This document shows positions 27,824-37,082 of a DNA stretch of 64,000 nt, in pieces. The DNA comes from Hyphomicrobiales bacterium (lineage in GTDB: Bacteria; Pseudomonadota; Alphaproteobacteria; Rhizobiales; Beijerinckiaceae). A program made the position numbers and the translations under genes. The stretch is taken from contig JAIXZO010000001.1 in assembly GCA_027489535.1 (NCBI GenBank), positions 310,001-374,000 on the forward strand. The letters run 5' to 3'. Every line of letters begins with the position of its first letter. The first letter of the stretch is position 1. The notes beneath the pieces were generated by a model that was given only the letters and a program-made list of their open reading frames with translations, was not told where the DNA came from and did not search any database.

Positions 27824-29230
27824 ATGAGCAACAAGATGTGGGGCGGACGCTTCGAAAGCGCACCGGCCGCGATCATGGAAGAGATCAACGCCTCGATCGA
27901 TTTCGACAAGGCCCTTTGGCGTCAGGACATCCGCGGCTCTCGCGCGCACCTCGCGATGCTCGCGAAGCAGGGCATCATAGCGCAGGCCGACGCCGATGCG
28001 ATCATGGCCGGTCTCGGCAAGGTCGAGGGCGAGATCGAAAGCGGGTCCTTCACCTTCACCCGCGCCCTCGAAGACATTCACATGAACGTCGAGTCGCGGC
28101 TGGCGGAGATCGTGGGACCGAATGCCGGGCGGCTGCACACCGCGCGCTCGCGCAACGATCAGGTCGCCACCGATATGCGGCTCTGGGTGCGCGACACCGT
28201 CGACGACCTCTGCGCGCAGGTTCTCGACCTGCAGACGGTGATGGCGGAGAAGGCGCTCGCCTTCGCGGGCACGGTGATGCCGGGCTTCACGCATCTGCAA
28301 TCGGCCCAACCCGTCACCTTCGGCCATCATCTTCTGGCCTATGTGGAAATGCTCGGCCGCGACCGGGGCCGATTCTCGGATGCGCGCAGGCGCATGAACG
28401 AATGCCCGCTCGGGGCGGCCGCGCTGGCCGGGACGTCCTTCCCCATCGACCGCTTCGCGACCGCCGCCGCGCTCGGCTTCGACCGGCCGACGGCGAATTC
28501 GCTCGACAGCGTGTCCGACCGCGACTTCGCGCTCGAGTCGCTCGCGGCCGCCTCGATCTGCGCCATGCATCTGTCGCGTCTGGCCGAGGAGATCGTGATC
28601 TGGACGACGCCGCAATTCGCGTTCGTGGCGCTTTCGGACAAGTTCACGACCGGTTCGTCGATCATGCCGCAAAAGCGCAATCCCGATGCCGCCGAACTCG
28701 TGCGCGCCAAGTCGGGGCGCATCATCGGCGCGCTGACCGGGTTGCTCGTGGTGATGAAGGGCCTGCCGCTCGCCTATGCCAAGGACATGCAAGAAGACAA
28801 GGAAGGCACGTTCGACGCGCTGCGTTCGCTGTCGCTCTGCATCGCCGCCACGGCCGGCATGGTGCGCGACATGGAACCCGACGCGAAGGTCATGAAGAAG
28901 GCGGCGGGTGCGGGCTACGCGACCGCCACCGACCTCGCCGATTGGCTCGTTAGGACGCTGAAGATGCCGTTCCGCGACGCGCACCACGTCACCGGCCGCA
29001 TCGTCGGGCTCGCGTCCGACCGCAAGATCGGCTTGGAGAAGCTGACGCTCGCCGACATGCAGGGCGTCGAGCCGCGGATTACGGATGCGGTGTTTGCGGT
29101 GCTCGGCGTGGACAAATCGGTGAAGAGCCGTACCAGCTACGGCGGCACGGCTCCGGCCAATGTGCGCGCGCAGGCCAAGCGCGCGCTCGCGCGGCTGAAG
29201 AAGGACGCGGCGAAGGCCGTTTCCGCGTGA
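27824..29230 (+). CDS. argH: Argininosuccinate lyase
   Basis: A 468-residue fumarase-superfamily enzyme that splits argininosuccinate into arginine and fumarate. The start [11 protein letters not shown] follows a GGGGGCG stretch; a GTG six bases upstream is an alternative. The TARSRNDQ motif near residue 106 and the family signature [11 protein letters not shown] near residue 278 (catalytic serine loop) are intact. It is followed by lptM and lysA in the same direction. Confidence 0.97.
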   Translation: MSNKMWGGRFESAPAAIMEEINASIDFDKALWRQDIRGSRAHLAMLAKQGIIAQADADAIMAGLGKVEGEIESGSFTFTRALEDIHMNVESRLAEIVGPNAGRLHTARSRNDQVATDMRLWVRDTVDDLCAQVLDLQTVMAEKALAFAGTVMPGFTHLQSAQPVTFGHHLLAYVEMLGRDRGRFSDARRRMNECPLGAAALAGTSFPIDRFATAAALGFDRPTANSLDSVSDRDFALESLAAASICAMHLSRLAEEIVIWTTPQFAFVALSDKFTTGSSIMPQKRNPDAAELVRAKSGRIIGALTGLLVVMKGLPLAYAKDMQEDKEGTFDALRSLSLCIAATAGMVRDMEPDAKVMKKAAGAGYATATDLADWLVRTLKMPFRDAHHVTGRIVGLASDRKIGLEKLTLADMQGVEPRITDAVFAVLGVDKSVKSRTSYGGTAPANVRAQAKRALARLKKDAAKAVSA

Positions 29231-29267
29231 TGCTCAAGTTCCGCTCGCGCCCGGCGCGGCGCGGGTT

Positions 29268-29576
29268 ATGATCCAGCGCATTCTCGGAGCCCGTGCCGTG
29301 CCGATTCCGTCCCGACCCCTTCTGATCCTCGCGATCGCCCTGATGGCGACCGGCCTTTCGGCCTGCGGCCGTCGCGGGCCGCTGGAGCCGCCGCCCGTCG
29401 CGTCGGGCGGCGCGCCCGTCGTGCCTGCCGCACAGCCGCAGGACGAGGATGACGCGGACGCGAACTCGCCGATGGATGCGATCCCGAGCGTCGCCCCGCC
29501 TCCGTCGCAGGACAGGGCCTCGCGTCGCGGCTTCACCGTCCCCAAGCGCCCGTTCATCCTCGACCCGCTGCTCTGA
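29268..29576 (+). CDS. lptM: Small lipoprotein, LptM-like
   Basis: A 102-residue lipoprotein with a hydrophobic signal and lipobox L-S-A-C33 followed by GRRGPLEPPP, the hallmark of LptM (formerly YifL), which in E. coli helps oxidative maturation of the LptD lipopolysaccharide translocon. The rest is Pro/Ala/Asp-rich, ending in a conserved PKRPFILDPLL segment. The translation start is uncertain; a later GTG at 29299 would shorten the signal. Its position between argH and lysA is standard in this group. Confidence 0.85.
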   Translation: MIQRILGARAVPIPSRPLLILAIALMATGLSACGRRGPLEPPPVASGGAPVVPAAQPQDEDDADANSPMDAIPSVAPPPSQDRASRRGFTVPKRPFILDPLL

Positions 29577-29586
29577 GGCATCCGAA

Positions 29587-30858
29587 ATGCACCATTTCGA
29601 ACATCGCGACGGCGTGATGTATGCCGAGGGCGTCGATTTGCGCCGCATCGCGGCCGAGGTCGGAACGCCGTTTTACTGCTACTCGACGGCGACGCTCGAA
29701 CGGCATTTCCGCGTGTTCTCCGAGGCGTTCCGGGGCATGGACGCCTTGGTCTGCTACGCCATGAAGGCGAATTCCAATCAGGCCGTGCTGAAGACCTTGG
29801 CACGCCTCGGCGCAGGCATGGACGTGGTGTCGGGCGGCGAACTGCGCCGCGCAAGGGCGGCGGGCGTGCCCGCATCGCGGATCACCTTCTCGGGCGTCGG
29901 CAAGACGGAGGCCGAGATCGCTCTCGCGCTCGACGAGGACATCCTCTGCTTCAACGTGGAGTCCGAGCCCGAATTGCTGAAGCTGTCCGCCATTGCCGCG
30001 GCGCGCGGCATGCGGGCGCGCATCGCGATCCGGGTGAACCCGGACGTCGACGCCAAGACCCACGCCAAGATTTCGACCGGCAAGTCCGAGAACAAGTTCG
30101 GCATTCCGATCTCGAAGGCCCGGGCCGTCTACAAGGAAGCGGGCGCGCTGCCCGGCATCGTCGTGACCGGCGTCGACATGCATATCGGCAGTCAGATCAC
30201 CGATCTGCAGCCCTTCGACGACGCTTTCGCCTTGCTGCGCGACTTCGTGCACGAGCTGCGCGAGGACGGCCATCCGATCGATCATCTCGATCTCGGCGGC
30301 GGGCTCGGCGTGCCGTATCGCGAAGACAATGAACCGCCTCCGCATCCCGAGCTTTATGCGGAGATCGTACGCAAGAACACGGCGGAGCTCGGCTGCAAGC
30401 TGGTGTTCGAGCCGGGTCGTCTCATCGTCGCCAATGCGGGCGTGCTCGTCACCGAAGTCGTCTACGTGAAGGAAGGCGAAGGCCGCACCTTCGTCATCGT
30501 CGATGCGGCGATGAACGATCTGATCCGTCCGACGCTCTACGAGGCGCATCACGACATCAAGCCCGTGACCTTGCCCGCCGCCGACGCGCCGCGCGTCACG
30601 GCCGACGTGGTCGGTCCGGTCTGCGAGACGGGCGATTATTTGGCGCAGGGCCGTGAAATGTCGCGCCCGGTACCCGGCGATCTGCTCGCCGTGATGACGG
30701 CGGGCGCTTATGGCGCGGTGCAGGCGGGCACCTACAATACGCGTCCTCTCGTGCCGGAAGTGCTGGTGAAGGACGACGTCTTCGCGGTCATCCGCCCGCG
30801 CATGAGCGTGGACGAACTCATCGCTCTCGACCGCGTTCCGGCTTGGTTGAACGGCTGA
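29587..30858 (+). CDS. lysA: Diaminopimelate decarboxylase
   Basis: A 423-residue PLP-dependent enzyme that makes L-lysine from meso-diaminopimelate. The Schiff-base lysine is K60 in CYAMKANSN; the HIGSQI motif near residue 199, the glycine-rich GGGLGVPY and the C-terminal CETGDYLA segment (partner active-site cysteine) are intact. It starts ten bases after lptM, so it belongs to the argH-lptM-lysA unit. Confidence 0.97.
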   Translation: MHHFEHRDGVMYAEGVDLRRIAAEVGTPFYCYSTATLERHFRVFSEAFRGMDALVCYAMKANSNQAVLKTLARLGAGMDVVSGGELRRARAAGVPASRITFSGVGKTEAEIALALDEDILCFNVESEPELLKLSAIAAARGMRARIAIRVNPDVDAKTHAKISTGKSENKFGIPISKARAVYKEAGALPGIVVTGVDMHIGSQITDLQPFDDAFALLRDFVHELREDGHPIDHLDLGGGLGVPYREDNEPPPHPELYAEIVRKNTAELGCKLVFEPGRLIVANAGVLVTEVVYVKEGEGRTFVIVDAAMNDLIRPTLYEAHHDIKPVTLPAADAPRVTADVVGPVCETGDYLAQGREMSRPVPGDLLAVMTAGAYGAVQAGTYNTRPLVPEVLVKDDVFAVIRPRMSVDELIALDRVPAWLNG

Positions 30859-30952
30859 CGAACTTCGTCTTGCCGCGACGTCGGGCCGCAGAAAGCGGCC
30901 GGCGATCCGGGGCGGGCCATGTTAGCCTTGCTTCTCCAGCGAGGACGAGCAG

Positions 30953-33535
30953 ATGGTGCGCGACCCCGAAAGCCCCGACGTCGACCGCCGCCTCGGCGTA
31001 TCCGCGGCCCTGTTGCGCCGAGCCGCCGCCGTCGTCTCGTTCGAGCGCCTGTGGCCCTGGATCGTGGCCGCGCTCGTCGTCCTCGCCCTGTTCCTTGCGG
31101 TGTCCTTTGCCGGCGTGTGGCTTTCGATGCCGGGATGGGCGCGGGCCGCGGGCGTGCTTGCGTTCGCGGCCGCGGCCGCCGGTTGCCTCGCGGTCGGTTT
31201 GCGCAAGTCGCGCATCCGCGACCGGGATGCCTTGGCGCGATTGGACCGTGATGCGGGTGAACCCCACCGGATCGCCACCGATCTCGCCGACGATCTCGCG
31301 TCGCCCGATGCCGACGTGGCGACGCGGGCCTTGTGGGCGGCTCATCGCAAGCGCCTGGCCGACAAGGCGGCACGGCTGAAGGTCGCGCCTCCCGCGCCCC
31401 GTCTGGAGCTGCGCGACGCTTATGCGCTTCGCTTCGGCGCGGCACTGGCCTTGGTGACGGCGGCCATCGTGGCCGGACCGGAGCGCGAGGCGCGCCTGAT
31501 GGCCGCATTCGATTGGGATGGCCGGAGCGTGACCGCCGTGGGCCCGCGGCTCGACGGCTGGGTCAATCCCCCGGTCTATACCCGCGTGCCGCCGATGATC
31601 CTCGACATGCGCAAGGCCGAAGGCGGTACGCTGCAATTGCGCGTGCCCGTGCGCTCCGAAATCGTGATCCGGGGTACGGGCACGGACCCCGTCGAGGCGC
31701 GCGCGTCGGGCGGATTGGAGAAGGGCGAAGCCAAGCCGCAGGACGCCGGAATCGAGCATCGCTTCACTTTGACCGGCGACGCGACCCTGACGATCCGCGT
31801 GCGGCGGACGACCACGACTGTGACGCTGGCCGCCGTGCCCGACCTGCCGCCGACCGTGCGGCTCGTCGAGGAGCCCGCGACGGACGCCAAGGGCATGCTG
31901 ACGCTCGGGGCGGGCTTCGAGGACGATTACGGCGTCGCCACCGGTGAAGCGGCGATCCTCGGACCGGTGCGCGACGGACCGAAGGGTGAACCCCGCAAAC
32001 CGCTCGTGCCGCCTCCTTCTTTGCCGCTCGCCTTGGGGGCCGATGCACGCGGGGGCGATGTCAAATCGACTTTCGACCTGAAGGATCACCCGTGGGGCGG
32101 GGTCGAGATCGACGCGCGGCTCGTCGTGCGCGACGATGCGGGGCAGGAAGGCCGCAGCGAGGCGTTCCGCATGACCCTGCCGAAACGGGCCTTCACGGAG
32201 CCCTTGGCCAAGGCGCTGGCCGAGCAGAGGCGCGATCTCGTCGTCGCGCCGGGCGACAAGGCGCGCGTGCGGGAAGCGCTGAACGCGCTGATGATCGAGC
32301 CCGCACGTTTTACGCCCGATCTCTCCGTCTATCTCGGCCTGCGCAAGGCGGTGCGGGATCTGAAGACGGCAGAAACGGACCCTGCGCTGCTCGAAGTCGC
32401 CGACTTCTTGTGGGAGATGGCGCTGCGCATCGAGGAGGGCACCACCTCCGACGCCGAAAAGGCGCTGCGGGCCGCCGAACAGGCTTTGCGCGAGGCGATG
32501 GAACGCGGGGCGTCGCCGGAAGAGTTGAAGCGGCTCATGGACGAAATGCGTCAGGCCATGAACCGTTACATGCAGGAATTGGCCGAGAAGATGCTGCGCG
32601 ATCCGAACCGGCAGGATCCGGCGCAACGCGACCCGAGCAACGAGCGCATGCTCTCGCAGCGCGACCTCGATTCCATGATGGACAAGATGGAACGCGCCAT
32701 GCGGGACGGCCGTATGGCGGACGCGCAGCAGATGCTCGACCAGATGCGCAATCTCATGCGCGATTTGAAGAATGCCCGGCCTATGCGTGACCCGCAGGGT
32801 CGCGAAATGCAGCAGGCGCTCGACGAACTCGAGCGCATGACCCGCGAGCAGCAAGGGCTTCGCGACGAGACCTTCCGCGACGGCCAACGCCGCCGCGAGG
32901 AGCAGCGGCGCAACCGGCAGCAGCAAGGCCAGCGGGGTCAACAGGGTCAGCAGGGCGAACAGGGCGAGCAGGGCGAAAACGGGCAGCCGGGCGATCTCGC
33001 GGAGCGCCAGCAGGATCTTCGCCGCCGTCTCGAAGAGATGCGCCGGCGCATGCAGCAGGGCATGGGCGAAGAGCCCGAGGGACTCGGCGAGGCCGAAGGC
33101 GAGATGGGCCGCGCGCAAGGCGCGCTCGGGCGCAACGCGGACGGCGAAGCGGTCGACGCGCAGGGCAAGGCGCTCGAGAACCTTCGCAAGGGTGCACAGG
33201 GCCTTGCCCGCAAGATGCAGGAGCGCGGCAACGGCAACGAGATGGGAGAGGGCGAGCCGGGCGGGGAGCCGAACGGCGAAGCGCGCGGCCGCGCCGACAA
33301 CGGCGAGCGCAACCGCGATCCGCTCGGCCGCGACATGCCCAGCCGCGAAGCCGATGACCGCGCGCGGCTGCAGGAAGGCGGCAAGAAGGGAACGCTCGAA
33401 CTTCGCGCCCGCGAGGTGCTGGAAGAGCTCCGCCGCCGTCTCGGCGAGTCCGAGCGGCCCAAGGGAGAACTCGACTACCTCCAGCGGCTCATCGATCCAA
33501 GAGAAGTTCTGCCTCGCGAAGTTCTGCCGCGCTGA
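30953..33535 (+). CDS. DUF4175 / TIGR02302 family large membrane protein
   Basis: An 860-residue protein of unknown function found next to lysA in most Rhizobiales. The N-terminus has two or three membrane helices (about residues 36-57, 63-82 and 160-175), then a beta-rich periplasmic region (NPPVYTRVPP near 205), and a C-terminal ~330 residues that is strongly helical, charged and Gln/Glu/Arg/Met-rich, including a run of QGQ/GEQ repeats near residues 655-680. The C-terminal half looks like coiled coil with a flexible linker. Its job is unknown; the conserved position suggests a cell-envelope role. Confidence 0.88.
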   Translation: MVRDPESPDVDRRLGVSAALLRRAAAVVSFERLWPWIVAALVVLALFLAVSFAGVWLSMPGWARAAGVLAFAAAAAGCLAVGLRKSRIRDRDALARLDRDAGEPHRIATDLADDLASPDADVATRALWAAHRKRLADKAARLKVAPPAPRLELRDAYALRFGAALALVTAAIVAGPEREARLMAAFDWDGRSVTAVGPRLDGWVNPPVYTRVPPMILDMRKAEGGTLQLRVPVRSEIVIRGTGTDPVEARASGGLEKGEAKPQDAGIEHRFTLTGDATLTIRVRRTTTTVTLAAVPDLPPTVRLVEEPATDAKGMLTLGAGFEDDYGVATGEAAILGPVRDGPKGEPRKPLVPPPSLPLALGADARGGDVKSTFDLKDHPWGGVEIDARLVVRDDAGQEGRSEAFRMTLPKRAFTEPLAKALAEQRRDLVVAPGDKARVREALNALMIEPARFTPDLSVYLGLRKAVRDLKTAETDPALLEVADFLWEMALRIEEGTTSDAEKALRAAEQALREAMERGASPEELKRLMDEMRQAMNRYMQELAEKMLRDPNRQDPAQRDPSNERMLSQRDLDSMMDKMERAMRDGRMADAQQMLDQMRNLMRDLKNARPMRDPQGREMQQALDELERMTREQQGLRDETFRDGQRRREEQRRNRQQQGQRGQQGQQGEQGEQGENGQPGDLAERQQDLRRRLEEMRRRMQQGMGEEPEGLGEAEGEMGRAQGALGRNADGEAVDAQGKALENLRKGAQGLARKMQERGNGNEMGEGEPGGEPNGEARGRADNGERNRDPLGRDMPSREADDRARLQEGGKKGTLELRAREVLEELRRRLGESERPKGELDYLQRLIDPREVLPREVLPR

Positions 33536-33639
33536 GCTTTCGCCGCGCGGAAGCGGCTGCGGGGATCGCGCTTCTCCGGCTTGCGGCGCAGCGCCGTCCC
33601 GTTCGATAAGGGCCGCAAGCGAAGAGCCGGAGTTTCTTC

Positions 33640-33828
33640 ATGGACGCGATCGACATTCTCGTTCCTGTCGCTACGGCGGCGGTGGCCGTCGTGCTGCTGC
33701 TCGGGCTCGTCAACATGATGCGCGGCGGCAGCCCCAACCGGTCCCAGACCCTGATGCGGTGGCGCGTCATCCTGCAATTCGTGGCCATCATCATCGCGAT
33801 GACCGCGATCTGGCTGAAGTCGTCGTGA
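33640..33828 (+). CDS. Twin transmembrane helix small protein (HIG1-like)
   Basis: A 62-residue inner-membrane protein with two hydrophobic helices (about residues 6-25 and 43-59) joined by a basic loop with the conserved NMMRGGSPNRSQTLMRWRV-type sequence. The loop arginine-rich RxxxQxxMRWR pattern relates it to the HIG1 family, associated with respiratory complexes. In Rhizobiales this gene normally sits directly before the adenosyltransferase gene; here a PagL-like gene separates them. Confidence 0.85.
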   Translation: MDAIDILVPVATAAVAVVLLLGLVNMMRGGSPNRSQTLMRWRVILQFVAIIIAMTAIWLKSS

Positions 33829-33864
33829 AGCCGAGATCACGCCTTGCGGTTCCTCTCTGGTAAG

Positions 33865-33883
33865 TTACGTTACGTAATGTATG
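33865..33883. promoter_or_regulatory. AT-rich palindromic element upstream of the PagL-like gene
   Basis: In otherwise GC-rich DNA, 33865-33883 contains the perfect palindrome TTACGTAA (33870-33877) overlapped by a second TTACG copy at 33866, giving repeated GTTACGT / TTACGTAATGT half-sites. It lies about 30 bases before the start of the PagL-like gene and could be an operator or a promoter element. The assignment is by form only. Confidence 0.35.
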
Positions 33884-33909
33884 TGCCGGAGGGGAGTCGG
33901 GGAGCAAGC

Positions 33910-34467
33910 ATGCCGAGATCGGTCTTCGCGTTCATGGTCCTTTCGTTTCTCGCGGCGCTCGCCTTGACGGGCGTCTCGCCCGCCGTCGCCGAAGAGACGC
34001 TGCATGGCTGGGATTTCCGCATCGGCGTTTTCGCCCATGATCCCGGTTCACCCGAAAAGGGCGACGTCGACGTCAATCTGGAGGTCGTTTCGTCGCGCCT
34101 GTTTGCGGCCGATCCCAAATGGGCGGCCTTCGTGCCGCGCGCGCATCTCGGGTCCACCATCAATACCGGCGGCAATACCAGCCATATCCATACGGGCCTG
34201 ACTTGGACCTTCGACGTCACCAAGCTGGTCTTCGTGGAAGGGTCGGTCGGGTTGGCCTTGCATGACGGGGAGAACCGCGTGCGCAACGGCAGCGACCGCG
34301 CGCTGCTCGGATGCACCTGGAGCTTCCGGGAATCCGGGTCGCTCGGCCTTCGCCTCACCGAACGGCTGAGCGCGATGGGCACCATCGAGCATCTTTCGAA
34401 CGCCGGCCTTTGCGAAAAGAACCGCGGCTTGACGAATTTCGGCGTGCGGCTCGGCTACGCCTTCTGA
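33910..34467 (+). CDS. PagL-like lipid A 3-O-deacylase (acyloxyacyl hydrolase family)
   Basis: A 185-residue outer-membrane beta-barrel candidate with a signal peptide (MPRSVFAFMVLSF..., cleavage after AVAEE or nearby) and the start ATG preceded by GGGGAG. The C-terminal HLSNAGL motif (H161, S163) matches the PagL catalytic His-x-Ser segment, and the protein ends in an aromatic residue (LGYAF) as outer-membrane barrels do. PagL removes the 3-linked acyl chain of lipid A. It is inserted between the twin-TM gene and the adenosyltransferase gene, two normally adjacent neighbours. Confidence 0.78.
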   Translation: MPRSVFAFMVLSFLAALALTGVSPAVAEETLHGWDFRIGVFAHDPGSPEKGDVDVNLEVVSSRLFAADPKWAAFVPRAHLGSTINTGGNTSHIHTGLTWTFDVTKLVFVEGSVGLALHDGENRVRNGSDRALLGCTWSFRESGSLGLRLTERLSAMGTIEHLSNAGLCEKNRGLTNFGVRLGYAF

Positions 34468-34528
34468 AACTGACGCTTCTCGTCTCCCGAGACCGCGCTA
34501 TATGGGTGCGCAAAGACAAGAGGCACCC

Positions 34529-35110
34529 ATGGTCGTTTTGAACCGCATCTACACCCGCACCGGCGACAACGGAACGACGGCGCTCGGCTCCGGCGAGCGA
34601 CGGCCGAAATTCGATCTGCGCGTCGAATCCTACGGTACCGTCGACGAGACGAACGCGGTGCTCGGATTGGCGCGGCTGCATACGGCGGGCACGGAGCCGT
34701 TGGTGGACGCCATGCTCGGCCGCATCCAGAACGATCTCTTCGACCTCGGGGCGGACCTTTGCACCCCGGATACGGGCGAGCCGCTGCCCTATGAGCCTCT
34801 CCGCATCATTCCGTCGCAGGTCGATCGCCTCGAGTCGGAAATCGACCAGCTCAATGCAGAGTTGAAGCCTTTGCGGTCCTTCGTTCTGCCGGGCGGATCC
34901 GCATCCGCGGCATATCTGCATCAGGCCCGGACGGTGAGCCGGCGCGCCGAACGGCTGATGGTGGAACTGGCGGCACGGCCCGGTGAAGTCGTGGGACCGG
35001 CGGCGCTGAAATACGTCAACCGCCTTTCCGATTTCCTGTTCGTGGCTTCGCGCTACGTGAACCGTCGCGGCGAGGGCGACGTGTTGTGGGTTCCCGGCCA
35101 AAACCGCTGA
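34529..35110 (+). CDS. PduO-type cob(I)alamin adenosyltransferase
   Basis: A 193-residue enzyme that transfers the 5-deoxyadenosyl group from ATP to cob(I)alamin. The N-terminal TRTGDNGTTALGSGERRPK motif is the ATP-binding loop, VDETNAVLG follows, and the conserved RxxxRRAER helix (SRRAERLMVEL) is near residue 140. The start at 34529 has AAGAGG five bases upstream. With cobS and cobT it marks active use of adenosylcobalamin. It precedes the etf genes. Confidence 0.93.
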   Translation: MVVLNRIYTRTGDNGTTALGSGERRPKFDLRVESYGTVDETNAVLGLARLHTAGTEPLVDAMLGRIQNDLFDLGADLCTPDTGEPLPYEPLRIIPSQVDRLESEIDQLNAELKPLRSFVLPGGSASAAYLHQARTVSRRAERLMVELAARPGEVVGPAALKYVNRLSDFLFVASRYVNRRGEGDVLWVPGQNR

Positions 35111-35156
35111 GCGCGCGACGCGGGAAACCATTCAGAGGAATGAGCATTTCGGCGCG

Positions 35157-35185
35157 TTGACAACGCTTCCGACCGACGATTACGG
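35157..35185 (+). promoter_or_regulatory. Candidate sigma-70 promoter for etfBA
   Basis: A consensus -35 TTGACA (35157-35162) is followed after 17 bases by TTACGG (35180-35185) as a weak -10. It lies about 140 bases upstream of etfB, right after the adenosyltransferase gene ends, and no terminator separates the genes, so read-through is also possible. Confidence 0.4.
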
Positions 35186-35234
35186 TCCCTTCATGAATGA
35201 GGGGCGGCGCTGGTTTGCCGTCGCCCTTTCGCGC

Positions 35235-35276
35235 GCGCCTCAACGAAGACGACGGCACGTGCGCCTCAACGAAGAC
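35235..35276 (+). repeat. Short direct repeat in the etfB leader
   Basis: GCGCCTCAACGAAGAC occurs at 35235-35250 and again at 35261-35276, a 26-base period, with a partial third copy of its first six bases (GCGCCT) at 35281. It lies in the untranslated leader between the candidate promoter and etfB. It may be a simple tandem duplication. Confidence 0.6.
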
Positions 35277-35326
35277 AACGGACAGGGTGCGCGCCTCGGC
35301 TCGGCCGTCGCCCGGAGGAAGACCGA

Positions 35327-36076
35327 ATGAAAATCCTCGTCCCCGTGAAGCGGGTCGTCGACTACAACGTGAAGATCCGCGTGAAGCCGGACGGCAGCGG
35401 CGTCGAACTCGCCAACGTGAAGATGTCGATGAACCCCTTCGACGAGATCGCCGTCGAAGAAGCGATCCGTCTCCGCGAGGCGGGCAAGGCCACCGAAATC
35501 GTCGTCGTGTCCATCGGGCCGGCGCAGGCGGCCGAGACGATCCGCACGGCCCTCGCCATGGGCGCGGACCGCGGCATCCTCGTGAAGACCGACGCGACGG
35601 TGGAGCCGCTTGCGGTGGCCAAGATCCTCAAGGCGATCATGGACGCCGAGGCCCCGGGCCTCGTGATCATGGGCAAGCAGGCCATCGACGACGATTGCAA
35701 CGCGACCGGCCAGATGCTCGGCGCATTGACGGGTCGTCCGCAGGGCACCTTCGCCTCGAAGGTCGATCTCGGCGCAGAAACGGTCGCCGTCACCCGCGAA
35801 GTCGACGGGGGCCTGCAGACGGTCGAGCTCAAGCTGCCGGCCATCGTCACGACGGACCTGCGTCTGAACGAGCCGCGCTACGCCTCGCTTCCCAACATCA
35901 TGAAAGCGAAGAAGAAGCCCATCGACGAGAAGACGCCCGACGATTACGGCGTGAACGTCTCGCCGCGCCTCACGGTGCTGAAGACCGCCGAGCCCTCGTC
36001 CCGCAAGGCGGGCGCGAAGGTGGGTTCGGTCGCCGAACTCGTTCAGAAGCTCAAGACCGAAGCGGGAGTGCTCTGA
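35327..36076 (+). CDS. etfB: Electron transfer flavoprotein beta subunit
   Basis: A 249-residue ETF beta subunit that binds AMP and, with EtfA, passes electrons from acyl-CoA and other dehydrogenases to the ETF:ubiquinone oxidoreductase. It begins [19 protein letters not shown], the standard start; the adenine-binding region [17 protein letters not shown] and the recognition loop [20 protein letters not shown], which contacts dehydrogenases, are both intact. It ends two bases before etfA. Confidence 0.97.
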   Translation: MKILVPVKRVVDYNVKIRVKPDGSGVELANVKMSMNPFDEIAVEEAIRLREAGKATEIVVVSIGPAQAAETIRTALAMGADRGILVKTDATVEPLAVAKILKAIMDAEAPGLVIMGKQAIDDDCNATGQMLGALTGRPQGTFASKVDLGAETVAVTREVDGGLQTVELKLPAIVTTDLRLNEPRYASLPNIMKAKKKPIDEKTPDDYGVNVSPRLTVLKTAEPSSRKAGAKVGSVAELVQKLKTEAGVL

Positions 36077-36077
36077 C

Positions 36078-37016
36078 ATGGCCGCATTGCTCATCGCAGA
36101 TCATGACGGCGCTTCGATCAAGGACGCGACCGCCAAGGCCCTGACGGCTGCCCGCGCCCTCGGCGGTCCCGTGCACGTGCTCGTCGCAGGCTCCGGCTGT
36201 GCCGCCGCCGCCGAAGCCGCCGCCAAGCTCGAAGGCGTCGAAAAAGTCCTCGTCGTCGACGCGCCGGCCTTCGCGCACCAGCTCGCCGAGCCGATGGCCG
36301 ACCTCGTCGCCTCGCTGGCGGGGCCCTATGACGCGCTGCTCGCCGCGGCCACCTCGAACGGCAAGAATATGATGCCGCGCGTTGCGGCGCTGCTCGACGT
36401 GATGCAGATCTCCGACATCATCAAGGTGGTCGGCCCGGACACGTTCGAACGCCCGATCTATGCCGGCAACGCGTTGCAGACCGTGCAGTCGTCGGACGCG
36501 AAGAAGGTCATCACGGTCCGCACCGCCGCCTTCCAGCCGACGGGTGCAGGCGGATCGGCGACGGTCGAAGCGGTGACGCCGACCGCCGATCCGGCGCTCT
36601 CGTCCTTCAAGGGCGAGGAGTTGTCGAAGTCGGACCGGCCGGAGTTGACCTCCGCCCGCGTCATCATCTCCGGCGGCCGCGCGATGCAGAACGCCGAGAA
36701 CTTCAAGACCTATATCGAGCCCGTGGCGGATCGCCTCGGCGCGGCGATGGGCGCGTCCCGTGCGGCGGTCGACGCCGGCTACGCTCCGAACGATTGGCAG
36801 GTCGGCCAGACCGGCAAGGTCGTGGCGCCCGATCTCTACATCGCGGTGGGCATCTCCGGCGCGATCCAGCATCTGGCCGGCATGAAGGACTCCAAGGTGA
36901 TCGTCGCGATCAACAAGGACGAGGAGGCCCCGATCTTTCAGGTGGCGGATTACGGCCTCGTCGGCGATCTCTTCACCCTCCTGCCCGAGCTCGAAAAAGA
37001 GCTCGCCAAGGGCTGA
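36078..37016 (+). CDS. etfA: Electron transfer flavoprotein alpha subunit
   Basis: A 312-residue FAD-binding ETF alpha subunit. The C-terminal FAD domain carries the family signature [17 protein letters not shown] near residue 254 and the following [14 protein letters not shown] segment. It is directly downstream of etfB and 66 bases upstream of a 3-hydroxybutyryl-CoA dehydrogenase gene, so the cluster fits beta-oxidation and related CoA-ester metabolism. Confidence 0.97.
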   Translation: MAALLIADHDGASIKDATAKALTAARALGGPVHVLVAGSGCAAAAEAAAKLEGVEKVLVVDAPAFAHQLAEPMADLVASLAGPYDALLAAATSNGKNMMPRVAALLDVMQISDIIKVVGPDTFERPIYAGNALQTVQSSDAKKVITVRTAAFQPTGAGGSATVEAVTPTADPALSSFKGEELSKSDRPELTSARVIISGGRAMQNAENFKTYIEPVADRLGAAMGASRAAVDAGYAPNDWQVGQTGKVVAPDLYIAVGISGAIQHLAGMKDSKVIVAINKDEEAPIFQVADYGLVGDLFTLLPELEKELAKG

Positions 37017-37082
37017 CGCACAGCGTGCCGCGCTCTCCGGCGCGGCACTTCTTCATCAAGGCGCGACGCGCAAGCAGGTCTC

